Positions 43,027 through 51,021 of a stretch of DNA of 64,000 bases are shown here, piece by piece. This DNA is from Prauserella flavalba (GTDB lineage Bacteria; Actinomycetota; Actinomycetes; Mycobacteriales; Pseudonocardiaceae), in contig NZ_MASU01000015.1 in NCBI RefSeq assembly GCF_003202235.1, positions 1 through 64,000 on the forward strand, given 5' to 3'. A program made the position numbers and the translations under genes. A model generated the notes under the pieces. That model searched no databases and was not told the DNA's origin. It was given only the letters and a program-made list of their open reading frames with translations. Each line of letters starts with the position of its first letter. Within the stretch, counting starts at the first letter, position 1.

Positions 43027-43129
43027 GGTGCTGAAGCTCGGCAAAGACCGTCTCCGCCTCGGCTCCTACCGTCGGGCGACGCAGGCGTAGTTCCGTGGTC
43101 TGGTAGTCGTGCGACGTTCGGCGATTGAC

Positions 43130-43170
43130 GCGTTGGTAGTGGTGGTTCTGTAACCGGCCACTACCAACGC
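43130..43170. repeat. 13-nt perfect inverted repeat
   Basis: GCGTTGGTAGTGG (43130-43142) and CCACTACCAACGC (43158-43170) are exact reverse complements with 15 bases between. It lies directly upstream of the IS110 transposase fragment. It may be a terminator hairpin, or the end or target of the former element. Confidence 0.55.
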
Positions 43171-43356
43171 CGCCGAGAACATGCTGACCGGCACGCTGGA
43201 GCCCTCCGGCACCTGTTCAACCGGTTCCTCGCCCAGTTCCACCACTGCCTGCGAACCGGCCAAACCTACGACGCCACCAAGGCCTTCGACACCCCGCTCG
43301 ACCCGCCGACCGGGATCGTCTATTCAGCGGTCCCTCGATGCCACCAGGTCCGGTGA
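43171..43356 (+). pseudogene. IS110-family transposase, C-terminal relic
   Basis: The frame ending at the TGA 43354-43356 reads HAGALRHLFNRFLAQFHHCL and RTGQTYDATKAFDTPLD. IS110/IS1111 transposases end in ALRxLxNRxxxxLHxCLxxxxxYDExxA. Only this last part remains, so the element is dead. It marks the boundary between the 30-42 kb and 43-54 kb modules. Confidence 0.6.
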
Positions 43357-43457
43357 CACCCCCGGATCATGGACTCGACTGGGACATCAGTGATGCGGGA
43401 CCTGGCGACCACAGCTCCTTGATCAGGAACTACGAAGAAGGTAACGGTGCAGCGCAC

Positions 43458-44408
43458 TCAGCGGATGACGGTGCCGTGCCGGGAGGTGAGCAGGCTCAGT
43501 TCGTCGCGATGCGGGAAGCCCTCCCAATCACCGGGCACCGAGACGGCGCACGCGCCGCACGCGGCGGCTGTGGCCAGCCGCTCGGTGACCGGCTCCCCGC
43601 TCATCAGCTCCGCGAGGTACCCGGCGACGAACGCGTCCCCGGCACCGACCGCGTCGATCGCCTCCACGGGGAGCGCGTCGACCGCCACCGGCGCGCCGTC
43701 CACCCAGCCCACCGCACCGCGCGCGCCGAGCTTGATCACGACCTCGCGCGGACCGAGCCCGGCGAGCCGCCGCGCCTGAACCTCCGGCGCGCCGGTGACC
43801 CCGAGCAGTTCGGCTTCATCGTCGCCAGCGAAGAGCACGTCGCAGTGCCGTACCAACTCGCGCAGCACGGGCGTGGCCCGCTCGGCCGGCCACAATGCCG
43901 CCCGGTAGTTCACGTCGAGCGAGACCAGTACGCCTAGAGTCCGGGCCAGCTCGACACTGGCCCGGACCGTCTCGCACGCGCTGTCACTCAGCGCCGGGGT
44001 GATCCCGGTCAGATGCAGAATCTGGGCCCCGCGCAGCACGGATTCATCCACATCTGACGGACGGAGCCGGGCGCCGGGCCCGTCCTGCCGGTAGTAGGTC
44101 ACCCGGGCGATCCCGGGCTGCGGCCGTTCCTTGATCATCAGGCTGGTCGGCACCTCGGAGTCGCGTACCGCGGCGTCGACGTCCACACCCTCGCCCCGAA
44201 TGCGGGTCAGCACCGTCTCGCCGAGCTCGTCCGCGCCGACCCGGCCGAACCACGCCGCGGGGAGGCCGAGCCGGGCTACTCCGATGGCAACGTTCGACTC
44301 GGCCCCGCCGATGCCCAGCATCAGGCTGCCCGCGTGGCGCAACCGGCCGACTGTGGGCGGCGTGAACAGCGCCATTGTTTCGCCGAAGGTCACCAGCCCG
44401 CCGGTCAT
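43458..44408 (-). CDS. kdgK: 2-keto-3-deoxygluconate kinase, PfkB family
   Basis: 316 residues. It starts GGLVTFGETMALFTPP, has SNVAIGVARLGLPAAWFGRVG, the substrate region VTYYRQDGPGARLRP (KDG kinases have YYRxxSAxS) and the C-terminal catalytic AIDAVGAGDAFVAGYLAEL with the base aspartate. It phosphorylates 2-keto-3-deoxygluconate to KDPG. Its start overlaps the KDPG aldolase stop, the next enzyme of the same route. Last gene of a long minus-strand operon that begins near 52290. Confidence 0.85.
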   Translation of the reverse strand: MTGGLVTFGETMALFTPPTVGRLRHAGSLMLGIGGAESNVAIGVARLGLPAAWFGRVGADELGETVLTRIRGEGVDVDAAVRDSEVPTSLMIKERPQPGIARVTYYRQDGPGARLRPSDVDESVLRGAQILHLTGITPALSDSACETVRASVELARTLGVLVSLDVNYRAALWPAERATPVLRELVRHCDVLFAGDDEAELLGVTGAPEVQARRLAGLGPREVVIKLGARGAVGWVDGAPVAVDALPVEAIDAVGAGDAFVAGYLAELMSGEPVTERLATAAACGACAVSVPGDWEGFPHRDELSLLTSRHGTVIR

Positions 44409-45037
44409 GCGGCCACCGCGTCCCGGGCGGCGAGCGCGGTGCGCACACGGGCCGCCAGCGCGTCCAGGTCACCACCGCGTAGCGCGTCGCCGAGCAGTTC
44501 ACCACCGAGGCCCACCGCGGCGGCACCGGCCGCCAGGTACGCGCCCACGTCATCGACGTCGACCCCGCCGGTCGGCACCAGCGGCACGTCCGGCAGCGGT
44601 CCACGGACCGCCCGCAGGAAACCGGGCCCGCCCAAGTGGGCGGCGGGGAACACCTTGACCGCGGCCGCCCCGGCCGCGTGCGCGTCGTAGATCTCGGTGG
44701 GCGTGGCGGCACCGGAGACGATCGGCACCCCGCGATCGACGGCCAGCTCGATGACGTCGGGGCGGCAGGTGGGGGTGAACAGGCATTGTGCGCCCGCGTC
44801 CACCGACACCTCGACGTCGAGCTCGGTGCGCACGCTGCCCATGCCGAGGACGGCGTCGTCCGGCAAGCGCTCGCGCAGCTCAGCGAGCGCCGCCGCCGCT
44901 TCCGGCGTGGTCAGCGTGAGCTCGATGACGCGGACACCCGCCCGGTAGACCAGCTCCGCGACCTCGGGGACCCGGTCCGCGGACGCGGCCCGGAGGATCG
45001 CGATGACCTCGGGCCGGCCGAACAGCGGGGCACTCAT
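44405..45037 (-). CDS. eda: KDPG/KDPGal aldolase
   Basis: 210 residues, full length. Catalytic residues of class I KDPG aldolase are present: R16 (AILR), E39 (VIELTLTTPEA) and Schiff-base K128 (AVKVFPAAHLGG), with VPTGGVDVDDVGAYLAAGAAAVGLG. It splits 2-keto-3-deoxy-6-phosphogluconate (or the galacto epimer) into pyruvate and glyceraldehyde-3-phosphate. Starts and stops overlap with both neighbours. With the upstream dehydratase and the downstream kinase it makes a complete semi-phosphorylative sugar-acid route. Confidence 0.9.
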   Translation of the reverse strand: MSAPLFGRPEVIAILRAASADRVPEVAELVYRAGVRVIELTLTTPEAAAALAELRERLPDDAVLGMGSVRTELDVEVSVDAGAQCLFTPTCRPDVIELAVDRGVPIVSGAATPTEIYDAHAAGAAAVKVFPAAHLGGPGFLRAVRGPLPDVPLVPTGGVDVDDVGAYLAAGAAAVGLGGELLGDALRGGDLDALAARVRTALAARDAVAA

Positions 45038-46161
45038 GCCGTGGTCACCGCGAAGCGCTGGTAGGCGTCCGGGCTGAGATTGACGCCGATACCGGGCGCA
45101 TCGGAGGCGGTCACGTAGCCGTCCCGCACCTCCAGCGGGTTCTTCAGCAGGCCGTCCCAACCCGGGCCGCCGTAGGCGTCGACCTCGATGAGCGGCGCAT
45201 TCTCGCACGCCAGGATCAGGTGCAACCCGGCCGCGAGCGCGATGCCGGTACCTGAGGAGCAAGCGATGTGCGGCACGCAGGTGAGGTTCCAGGTGCTGGC
45301 CAGGTCCGCCACACGCTTGGCCTCCGAGATACCGCCGACGCTGGTGCAGTCCGGCTGGACGACGTCGAAGGTACGGCGGGTGAGCAGGTCGATGTACTCG
45401 AAGCGGGTGAGCAGCGACTCGCCTCCGGCTAGCCGCAGTGAAACCCGGTCGGCGAGCCAGGAGTGGTCGTCCACGTACTGGGTCAGGCTGCGCGACAGGA
45501 TCGGCTCTTCGAGCCAGGCGACGTCGAGGGCTTCCAGTTCGCGGGCGAGCCGCAGGGCACTGCGGCGGTCGTAGGACATGTTGGCGTCAACCATGAGATC
45601 GACCTTGGGCCCCACCGCGTCGCGCACCGAGCCCACCAACTCGACCGTTTGCGCCAGCTCCTTGGTGGCTCGCAGCTTGATCGCGGTGAACCCGTCCGCC
45701 ACCGCCTTGCGGCATTCCTCGACGATCTCGGCGGTGGGCTTGAGCGACGGCGCGAAGTACGCGCGGACGCTGGGTTTCGACGCGCCCAGCAGCCGGTACA
45801 CCGGCTGGTTGGCGATCTTGCCTAGCAGGTCCCACAGCGCGATGTCCACGCCGCTGATGGCGTAGGTTTCGATGCCACGACGGCCCCACATGTGCGTCGC
45901 GTCGAGCATCTGCTGCCACAGCGCACCGATGTCGCGGGGGTCCTTGCCGATGAGCATCGGCGCGAGCTGGGAGTTGATGATCGGCCCCACGGTGGGGAAG
46001 TACTCCGCCGAGAAGCCGGCCTCGCCGATCCCCTCAAACCCCTCGTCGGTGGTGATCCGGACGACGATCCCGCCCTTGACATGGACGGCCATGGCCCCCC
46101 AGCGCAGCTCCTCCTCGAGCGGAGAGCCGAGCGGCGTCGCAGAGACACCAGTAATTCGCAT
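45034..46161 (-). CDS. Sugar-acid dehydratase, mandelate racemase subgroup
   Basis: 375 residues. Active-site set of the mandelate racemase group: K162-x-R164 (AIKLRAT), metal ligands D192, E218 and E248 (VDANMSY, WLEEPI, LAGGES), and the D271/H298 dyad (QPDCTSVGG, VPHIACSSG). Members dehydrate aldonic or uronic-derived acids to 2-keto-3-deoxy acids, or racemise. The KDG kinase and KDPG aldolase immediately downstream make a gluconate, galactonate or related dehydratase most likely. The upstream gap to the next gene holds a strong hairpin. Confidence 0.88.
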   Translation of the reverse strand: MRITGVSATPLGSPLEEELRWGAMAVHVKGGIVVRITTDEGFEGIGEAGFSAEYFPTVGPIINSQLAPMLIGKDPRDIGALWQQMLDATHMWGRRGIETYAISGVDIALWDLLGKIANQPVYRLLGASKPSVRAYFAPSLKPTAEIVEECRKAVADGFTAIKLRATKELAQTVELVGSVRDAVGPKVDLMVDANMSYDRRSALRLARELEALDVAWLEEPILSRSLTQYVDDHSWLADRVSLRLAGGESLLTRFEYIDLLTRRTFDVVQPDCTSVGGISEAKRVADLASTWNLTCVPHIACSSGTGIALAAGLHLILACENAPLIEVDAYGGPGWDGLLKNPLEVRDGYVTASDAPGIGVNLSPDAYQRFAVTTA

Positions 46162-46197
46162 GTATCGAGCTCCTTGTTTGGCGTGGCGGAGACCGCC

Positions 46198-46231
46198 GTG
46201 CGGGGCACCGCCTGCAGGGTTTGCCCCGCAC
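46198..46231. terminator. Intra-operon hairpin
   Basis: GTGCGGGGC and GCCCCGCAC pair perfectly (nine base pairs, 16-base loop) in the gap between the subunit-3-like gene and the dehydratase. Without a U-run it may attenuate or process the transcript, and so uncouple the sugar-acid enzymes from the dehydrogenases. Confidence 0.45.
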
Positions 46232-46256
46232 GGGCGGCGGGAGTGCGCTCTCGGCG

Positions 46257-46961
46257 CTAGCCGCCGGACCGCATCTTCAGCTGCGGGACGAGCTCGTGCC
46301 AGTCGTACTCCGGTACGAAGTACCCGGTCGTGCTATACGTGCCGTCCATGGTGTCCTTGAGCGATTTCGGCCCGGGGAAGCCGATCGTGCGCCATCCCAT
46401 CCGGTCCTTGTTCCCGCCGTACACCGGATCGCAGTAGAAGCCCTGCCGCACGTGCAGGCAAAGCGCGTCGAAGAAGGACAGGCCCTCATCGAAGCAGCCC
46501 TGGAGGAAGGTGCCGACCGATTCGGTCGTGCCGAGCGTGACCGGCTTCGGTTTCGGTGCGCCGGAAAGGATCTCCAGGACACTGTCCTGCTCCGACTCGG
46601 CAAGTGCCTTGAAGTGCTTGCCGAACTCCCGCTCCGCGATCGCGTCGAGCTCGAGGATGCCGTCGCGGTAGGTCTGCTGCATATCGGCGATCCGGGCCCG
46701 CCACGCGTCGGCGAACTTGCCGGTAAGCTTGAGGAATCCGCTGCCGTCCGCGGCAGCGAAGACGTAGTCGGTGCCGGAGAGGTAGCGGTCGAGGAACACG
46801 ATCACCCGGGCCTCGCGTGCACCGGGGTCGTGGTCGGTGGGAATGATCCGGGCGGCGGCCGCCTCGATGGTCTCCCAGCCGTGGTCGGTGAAGAAGAGCC
46901 GCTCGTCGGAATCGGGGTCTATCGGCGCGCCGACGATCTCCCAATCGGACTTGAGGGTCAT
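46257..46961 (-). CDS. Gluconate 2-dehydrogenase subunit 3-like protein
   Basis: 234 residues. The pattern FFTDHGWETIEAAAARIIPT is the family start (xxLxAxxxxIIPxD), and CDPVYGGNKDRMGWRTIGFP is its hallmark C-terminal block (DPxYGGNRDxxGWxxIGFPG). Such subunits accompany GMC flavoproteins of gluconate 2-dehydrogenases and glucoside 3-dehydrogenases, and usually carry a Tat signal that exports the complex. None is present here: the ATG at 46961 with AAGGAGTG upstream gives MTLKSDWEIVG. The enzyme is therefore probably cytoplasmic. Partner: the GMC gene at 46993. Confidence 0.85.
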   Translation of the reverse strand: MTLKSDWEIVGAPIDPDSDERLFFTDHGWETIEAAAARIIPTDHDPGAREARVIVFLDRYLSGTDYVFAAADGSGFLKLTGKFADAWRARIADMQQTYRDGILELDAIAEREFGKHFKALAESEQDSVLEILSGAPKPKPVTLGTTESVGTFLQGCFDEGLSFFDALCLHVRQGFYCDPVYGGNKDRMGWRTIGFPGPKSLKDTMDGTYSTTGYFVPEYDWHELVPQLKMRSGG

Positions 46962-46992
46962 GACCGCACTCCTTTCTTGTCCTGGGTGGAAT

Positions 46993-48660
46993 TCAGCCGA
47001 CCTTGATGCGCTCTTCGCGGCCCTTGGCGTAGACCTGGGTGATGTAGTCACAGGCCCGCCACGCGTTGGCCATCATGGTGAGCGTCGGGTTGACACCCGT
47101 CGAACTGGGGAAGCCGGCGCCGTCCACCACGAAGAGGTTGTCCACGTCGTGGCTCTGGCACCATTCGTTGAGCACCGTCGTCGCCGGGTCGGTGCCCATC
47201 CGCGCGGTGCCGTGCTGGTGACAGGTGTTGCCGGTCATCCGCTGCAGGTACACCGGAATCGTCTTGCGTGCCCCGGCCGCCCGCAGAATCTCGGCGTTCT
47301 TGTCCACCTGCCACTTGCTCATCGCGACGTCGTTGGCGTGCGGCTTGTGCGTGATCCGCGCGACCGGCAGGCCCCAGGCGTCCTTGACGGTCGGGTCCAG
47401 GTCCACCCGATTCGACTCGACCGGCATGTCGTGCAGGATCGCACCGATCTTCATGGCGAAGCTGAAGTAGTCGCGGTCGGCGTCCTTCATCGCCTGGCCC
47501 CAGGTCGGGCGACCGGGGAACACCATGTTGATCGGGTGGCAGGTCTGCGAGGCCGAGATCAGGCAGCCACCGATGTGCCCGCGGTCCTCGTCGGTCTCGT
47601 AGAACTCGAAGGTGCCGCCGCTGATGTAGTTACCGGTCCAGCCGTACAGTGGGTCGTCGATCTCCTGGTCGAACAAGCCCACGGCGAACACGTACTCGTG
47701 GAAGGTCGCGTTCTTGCCGACCTGGCCGCTGGAGTTGCCCAGCCCGTCCGGGAACCGGGGCGACTTCGACATCAGCATCAGCCGCGCGGACTCGATCGCG
47801 CCGAGGCTCAGTACCACGATGTCGGCGTCCTGCTCCACCTCGTTGCCGTCCGGGTCGATGTAGATCACACCGGTCGCCCTGCCGTCCTTGCCGACCTTGA
47901 TCTCGCGGACGAAGGACTCCGCGCGCAGTTCGAAGTTGCCTGTCGCCACCGCTTCCGGGATGAAGGTGGTCAGCGTGTTGGACCGCGCGGTGCTCGGGTC
48001 GCCGTATTGGTTCCAGAAACTGGTGGTGTTGAAGGGATCCCGGCCCTTGTGCTGGTTCGTGACCATTGCGTGCGGGATCGGGAAGCCGTTGATGCCGAGC
48101 TTGTTGCACGCCTCGTAGAACCGCTTGCCGAAGCGGGTCGGGCGCAGCGGTGTGCTCGGGTAGCCCTTGCTCCGGTACGGCTCGTACTTGTCGGCACCGG
48201 CGATGCCAGAGACGCCGAACTCCCATTCCACCTTGGTTAGGTAGGGCTCGAGGTGCTCGTAGCGGATCGGCCAGTCGGCGAGGTTCGCGCCATCGAGGTC
48301 GCCGTGCAGGGAACGCTGGAGGAAGTCCGACTCACGCGGCCGCGGCACCCAGCCCGCCCAGTGGTTGGTGCCACCGCCGACCAGCTGCGGGGTGGGGGAG
48401 AAGGGGAACGGCTCGGCCACCGACTCCTCGTCGTGGCGCAGGGTGCGTGGGAACAGTTTGGGGTCCGGCCACAGGTAGTTGCGGTTGATGAACTTGAGCT
48501 CGTCGCCGGAGTAGTGCTCCTGCGCCCGCAGCCACGGGCCTCGGTCGAACCCGACGACCTTCATCCCCGCTTCGGACAGCACCTTGGCCGCGGTACCGCC
48601 GGTCGCCCCCAATCCGACCACGATCGCGTCGACCGGGTCCGGCTTCCTGGTGTGTGTCAT
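46993..48660 (-). CDS. GMC oxidoreductase, sugar/glycoside dehydrogenase type
   Basis: 555 residues. FAD binding AIVVGLGATGGTAAKVLSEAG at the start, the VGGGTNHWAGWVPR loop, and a GMC C-terminal domain with GNTCHQHGTARMGTDP (catalytic histidine) and TGVNPTLTMMANA (asparagine). This type of GMC protein pairs with subunit 3 and oxidises gluconate or glycosides at C2 or C3. AAGGAG precedes the ATG at 48660. A second GMC gene lies directly upstream at 48681, only about 36% similar by eye, so the two probably differ in substrate. No cytochrome subunit is seen. Confidence 0.88.
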   Translation of the reverse strand: MTHTRKPDPVDAIVVGLGATGGTAAKVLSEAGMKVVGFDRGPWLRAQEHYSGDELKFINRNYLWPDPKLFPRTLRHDEESVAEPFPFSPTPQLVGGGTNHWAGWVPRPRESDFLQRSLHGDLDGANLADWPIRYEHLEPYLTKVEWEFGVSGIAGADKYEPYRSKGYPSTPLRPTRFGKRFYEACNKLGINGFPIPHAMVTNQHKGRDPFNTTSFWNQYGDPSTARSNTLTTFIPEAVATGNFELRAESFVREIKVGKDGRATGVIYIDPDGNEVEQDADIVVLSLGAIESARLMLMSKSPRFPDGLGNSSGQVGKNATFHEYVFAVGLFDQEIDDPLYGWTGNYISGGTFEFYETDEDRGHIGGCLISASQTCHPINMVFPGRPTWGQAMKDADRDYFSFAMKIGAILHDMPVESNRVDLDPTVKDAWGLPVARITHKPHANDVAMSKWQVDKNAEILRAAGARKTIPVYLQRMTGNTCHQHGTARMGTDPATTVLNEWCQSHDVDNLFVVDGAGFPSSTGVNPTLTMMANAWRACDYITQVYAKGREERIKVG

Positions 48661-48680
48661 TGGTGTTCTCCTTTGTGGCC

Positions 48681-50342
48681 TTAGAAACCCGGCGCATCCG
48701 CGTTCGCGGGCGTCGTGGTCTGGGCGAGAATGTCGCCGTGCCGGCGTTTGATGTATTCCGCGCACCGCACGGCGACGGCCTGCAGTGTGCTGGTCGGGTT
48801 GACCGCGGCCCCGGTGGTCAGCGAGCTCGCATCGGTGATGAACAGGTTGGGCACGTCCCAGGTCTGGTTCCATTTGTTGGTCACGGAATCCTCGGGGGTG
48901 TTGCCCATCCGGCACGTGCCCATGATGTGCCAGCCCGGGGGCGGTCCCTCGACGCCGCCGATGCCGGTGCTCGCGGTGTCGATCACGCCACCTGCCGCGT
49001 CCGCGGCTTGGCGGGCCCGCCGCCTGCCCCACTCGATCAGCCGCCGGTCGTTCTCGTGCAGCTCGTAGTACACGTGCGGCGCGGGAAGGCCACTGGAATC
49101 GGTGACCTCCGGGTCGAGCGTCACCCGGTTGGTCCGCACCGGGAGGTCCTCACCCTGCACGTAGACCAGCGCGTGCCGGCCGAAGTGCTCGTTGAAGAAC
49201 TTCCGGTGTCCGGCGCCCCAGGGCGCGATGTTGCCGGTGTTGGTGCCCAGCGCGCTATTCGCCGCGCCCAGCGCAGTGCCGACCTGTAGCGAGAACCCGT
49301 TCACGAAACCGCGTTCGGGGTCGGTGTCATAGAACTGCTGGCTGTAGAGCACCGCGGGTTCCGGTCCCTTGAACCCCTCCAGGGGCTCGTCGAACCAGAA
49401 GTCCTCGAAGGACCAACTGTGGAACATCAGGTGTGTGCCGACCAGCCCGTTGGAGTTGGCCAGGCCATCGGGATGACCCTCCTGCGCGGACAGCAGCAGC
49501 AGCCGCGGCGTGCCGATCGAGTTGGCGGCCACCACCACGATCCGCGCGCGCACCTCGTGCCGGGAACCGGTGATCCGGTCGACGTAGGTCGCCCCGGTGG
49601 CGCGCCCGTTCTTCGCGTTGATCCGCTCGACCCGGGCGTTGGTGCGCAGGTCGACACCGTTGCGCAGCGCCCTGGGCCAGTAGGTCACGTCGGTCGAGGC
49701 GATCGCGTGCCGGGGACAGCCGCCGAGGCAGAAGCCACAGTCGTTGCAGGGCAGGCGCGCGTCCTTCGGCACGGTCAGGATCGCGTTGTCCGCGGGCCAC
49801 CAGTGCCAGCCGAGCTTGTCGAAGCCCCGGGCCATCTTGTGCCCGACCTTGCCGCCGCGATTGGCAGGGCCCCAGCCCTCGGGACGTGGCGGGTTACCTG
49901 GATCGCCGGTCCGCCGCGCCACCCCGATCTCGGCGTCGTTGATGAAGTAGAACGGCTCGAGCTCCTCGTAGCTGATCGGCCAGTCGATGGTGCCCTCGAC
50001 GCCGTGCTCGGTGCCCTTGCGGAAGTCGACCGGCTTGAACCGCGGCCACGCACCGGCATAGTGCAGCGTCGAGCCACCGACGCCGTTCATCAGCATCGGT
50101 TCCGTGTTCCCGGTGATCGGGTAGTCCTCAGGGAACATCCGGACGTTGGGGTGCCAGGACCAGGCGCGTTGGCGCTCGAGCTCCCAGCCGTCATAGAAAT
50201 GCGGGTGGTCCATCGGGTGCAGCCAGTCGCCCTGTTCCAGGCAGACCACCTTGATCCCGTCATCGGACAGACGCTTGCTCATCGCCGCGCCGCCGGCACC
50301 CGCGCCGATCACCAGCACGTCGGTTTCGGTGTAGGCGGCCAT
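48681..50342 (-). CDS. GMC oxidoreductase with a cysteine cluster
   Basis: 553 residues. FAD motif VLVIGAGAGGAAMSKRL, NGVGGSTLHYAGAWPR, then a four-cysteine cluster C199-x2-C202-x2-C205-x3-C209 (LPCNDCGFCLGGCPRHA), and the C-terminal IMGTCRMGNTPEDSV and AAVNPTSTLQAVA. The cluster resembles the conserved cysteines of gluconate-dehydrogenase-type GMC proteins and of Fe-S ligands; the other GMC gene lacks it. It likely passes electrons through a redox partner. The start overlaps the stop of a small subunit-3-like gene by one base, so each GMC gene has its own partner. Confidence 0.88.
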   Translation of the reverse strand: MAAYTETDVLVIGAGAGGAAMSKRLSDDGIKVVCLEQGDWLHPMDHPHFYDGWELERQRAWSWHPNVRMFPEDYPITGNTEPMLMNGVGGSTLHYAGAWPRFKPVDFRKGTEHGVEGTIDWPISYEELEPFYFINDAEIGVARRTGDPGNPPRPEGWGPANRGGKVGHKMARGFDKLGWHWWPADNAILTVPKDARLPCNDCGFCLGGCPRHAIASTDVTYWPRALRNGVDLRTNARVERINAKNGRATGATYVDRITGSRHEVRARIVVVAANSIGTPRLLLLSAQEGHPDGLANSNGLVGTHLMFHSWSFEDFWFDEPLEGFKGPEPAVLYSQQFYDTDPERGFVNGFSLQVGTALGAANSALGTNTGNIAPWGAGHRKFFNEHFGRHALVYVQGEDLPVRTNRVTLDPEVTDSSGLPAPHVYYELHENDRRLIEWGRRRARQAADAAGGVIDTASTGIGGVEGPPPGWHIMGTCRMGNTPEDSVTNKWNQTWDVPNLFITDASSLTTGAAVNPTSTLQAVAVRCAEYIKRRHGDILAQTTTPANADAPGF

Positions 50343-50923
50343 CAGCTACTCGCCTCCCGCAGGTGGGCGGGGAGCTCGACGCGCCGGACCTCGGCGGTGC
50401 GCCGGTACGAACCGCGCACCCGGGCGAGCAACTCGTCGTCCCAGTCGTCCATCACGTCGGTGTAGCCGTAGGGCTGCGGGGACAGGCGGTAGTCCTGTCC
50501 CGCGCGCAGCGTGCGGTTCATCATGTGCACGACCGCGGGCCGCGAGTAGTAGGCGTAGTACACAACGTCACGCATGTGTCCGAAGAAATCGGGCTCGTCC
50601 CGCTCTAGTCCAGTCAGGACGGTCACGCGTTCCGCCGAGGTGGCCTGAAGGAAGCCGTCACCCAGTTTGTCCAGCCGTGCCTTGAAGTCGTCCTCGCCGA
50701 GAAACGGGAACCATTTCGCGTCCTGCCCGGCGGGGGTGACGTACCTGGTGATGAACGAAAGGACATCGACCTCACTCGGTGGCGGGAAACCGGCGCCGCC
50801 CGGGATGAGTTCGTCGGCCACCGCGTTGAGCACCGCGGCCTGCCGGTCCGTCAGCCGGACCGGCGGGAGCCAGCCGCCCAGCGGCGGTTTGCCGCCGGCG
50901 GCGGAAAGTTTGAGGTCCACCAC
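50342..50923 (-). CDS. Second subunit 3-like protein
   Basis: 193 residues, divergent member of the gluconate 2-dehydrogenase subunit 3 family. The LTDRQAAVLNAVADELIPGG start fits the family, and the C-terminal VVYYAYYSRPAVVHMMN and LSPQPYGY replace the YGGNRD-GWxxIGFPG block. GTG at 50923 was chosen because AAGGAG (complement of 50931-50936) lies seven bases upstream. No Tat signal. It overlaps the cysteine-cluster GMC gene and is presumably its partner. Confidence 0.7.
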   Translation of the reverse strand: MVDLKLSAAGGKPPLGGWLPPVRLTDRQAAVLNAVADELIPGGAGFPPPSEVDVLSFITRYVTPAGQDAKWFPFLGEDDFKARLDKLGDGFLQATSAERVTVLTGLERDEPDFFGHMRDVVYYAYYSRPAVVHMMNRTLRAGQDYRLSPQPYGYTDVMDDWDDELLARVRGSYRRTAEVRRVELPAHLREASS

Positions 50924-50956
50924 GTGCCTGCTCCTTTGCATGACGTCCGGTTCCGC

Positions 50957-50988
50957 GGCGCGCCCGAGCCGGTCGGCTCGGGCGCGCC
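50957..50988. terminator. 14-bp stem-loop
   Basis: GGCGCGCCCGAGCC and GGCTCGGGCGCGCC pair perfectly around a GGTC loop. It is the strongest hairpin in the window and lies between the DJ-1-like and subunit-3-like genes. With no U-run it is a candidate terminator or RNA-processing barrier within the 43-52 kb operon. Confidence 0.6.
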
Positions 50989-51021
50989 CGTTGGCGGTGG
51001 GGAGGAAGTCGTTCCGGAAGT

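Larger units (their letters stand above)
42519..43457. other. Long gap with hairpins and an IS110 relic
   Basis: 939 bases with no intact gene. It holds a nine-base-pair hairpin at 42814-42839, a small minus-strand frame broken by a stop (42823-43026), a 13-base inverted repeat at 43130-43170 and the C-terminal relic of an IS110 transposase. The first 290 bases after the symporter contain nothing recognised. Confidence 0.5.

Noticed and set aside
42809-43090. A 93-codon plus-strand gene in the gap after the symporter
   Set aside because: Serine-rich translation without ribosome site; it is the complement of the more gene-like acidic minus-strand frame.
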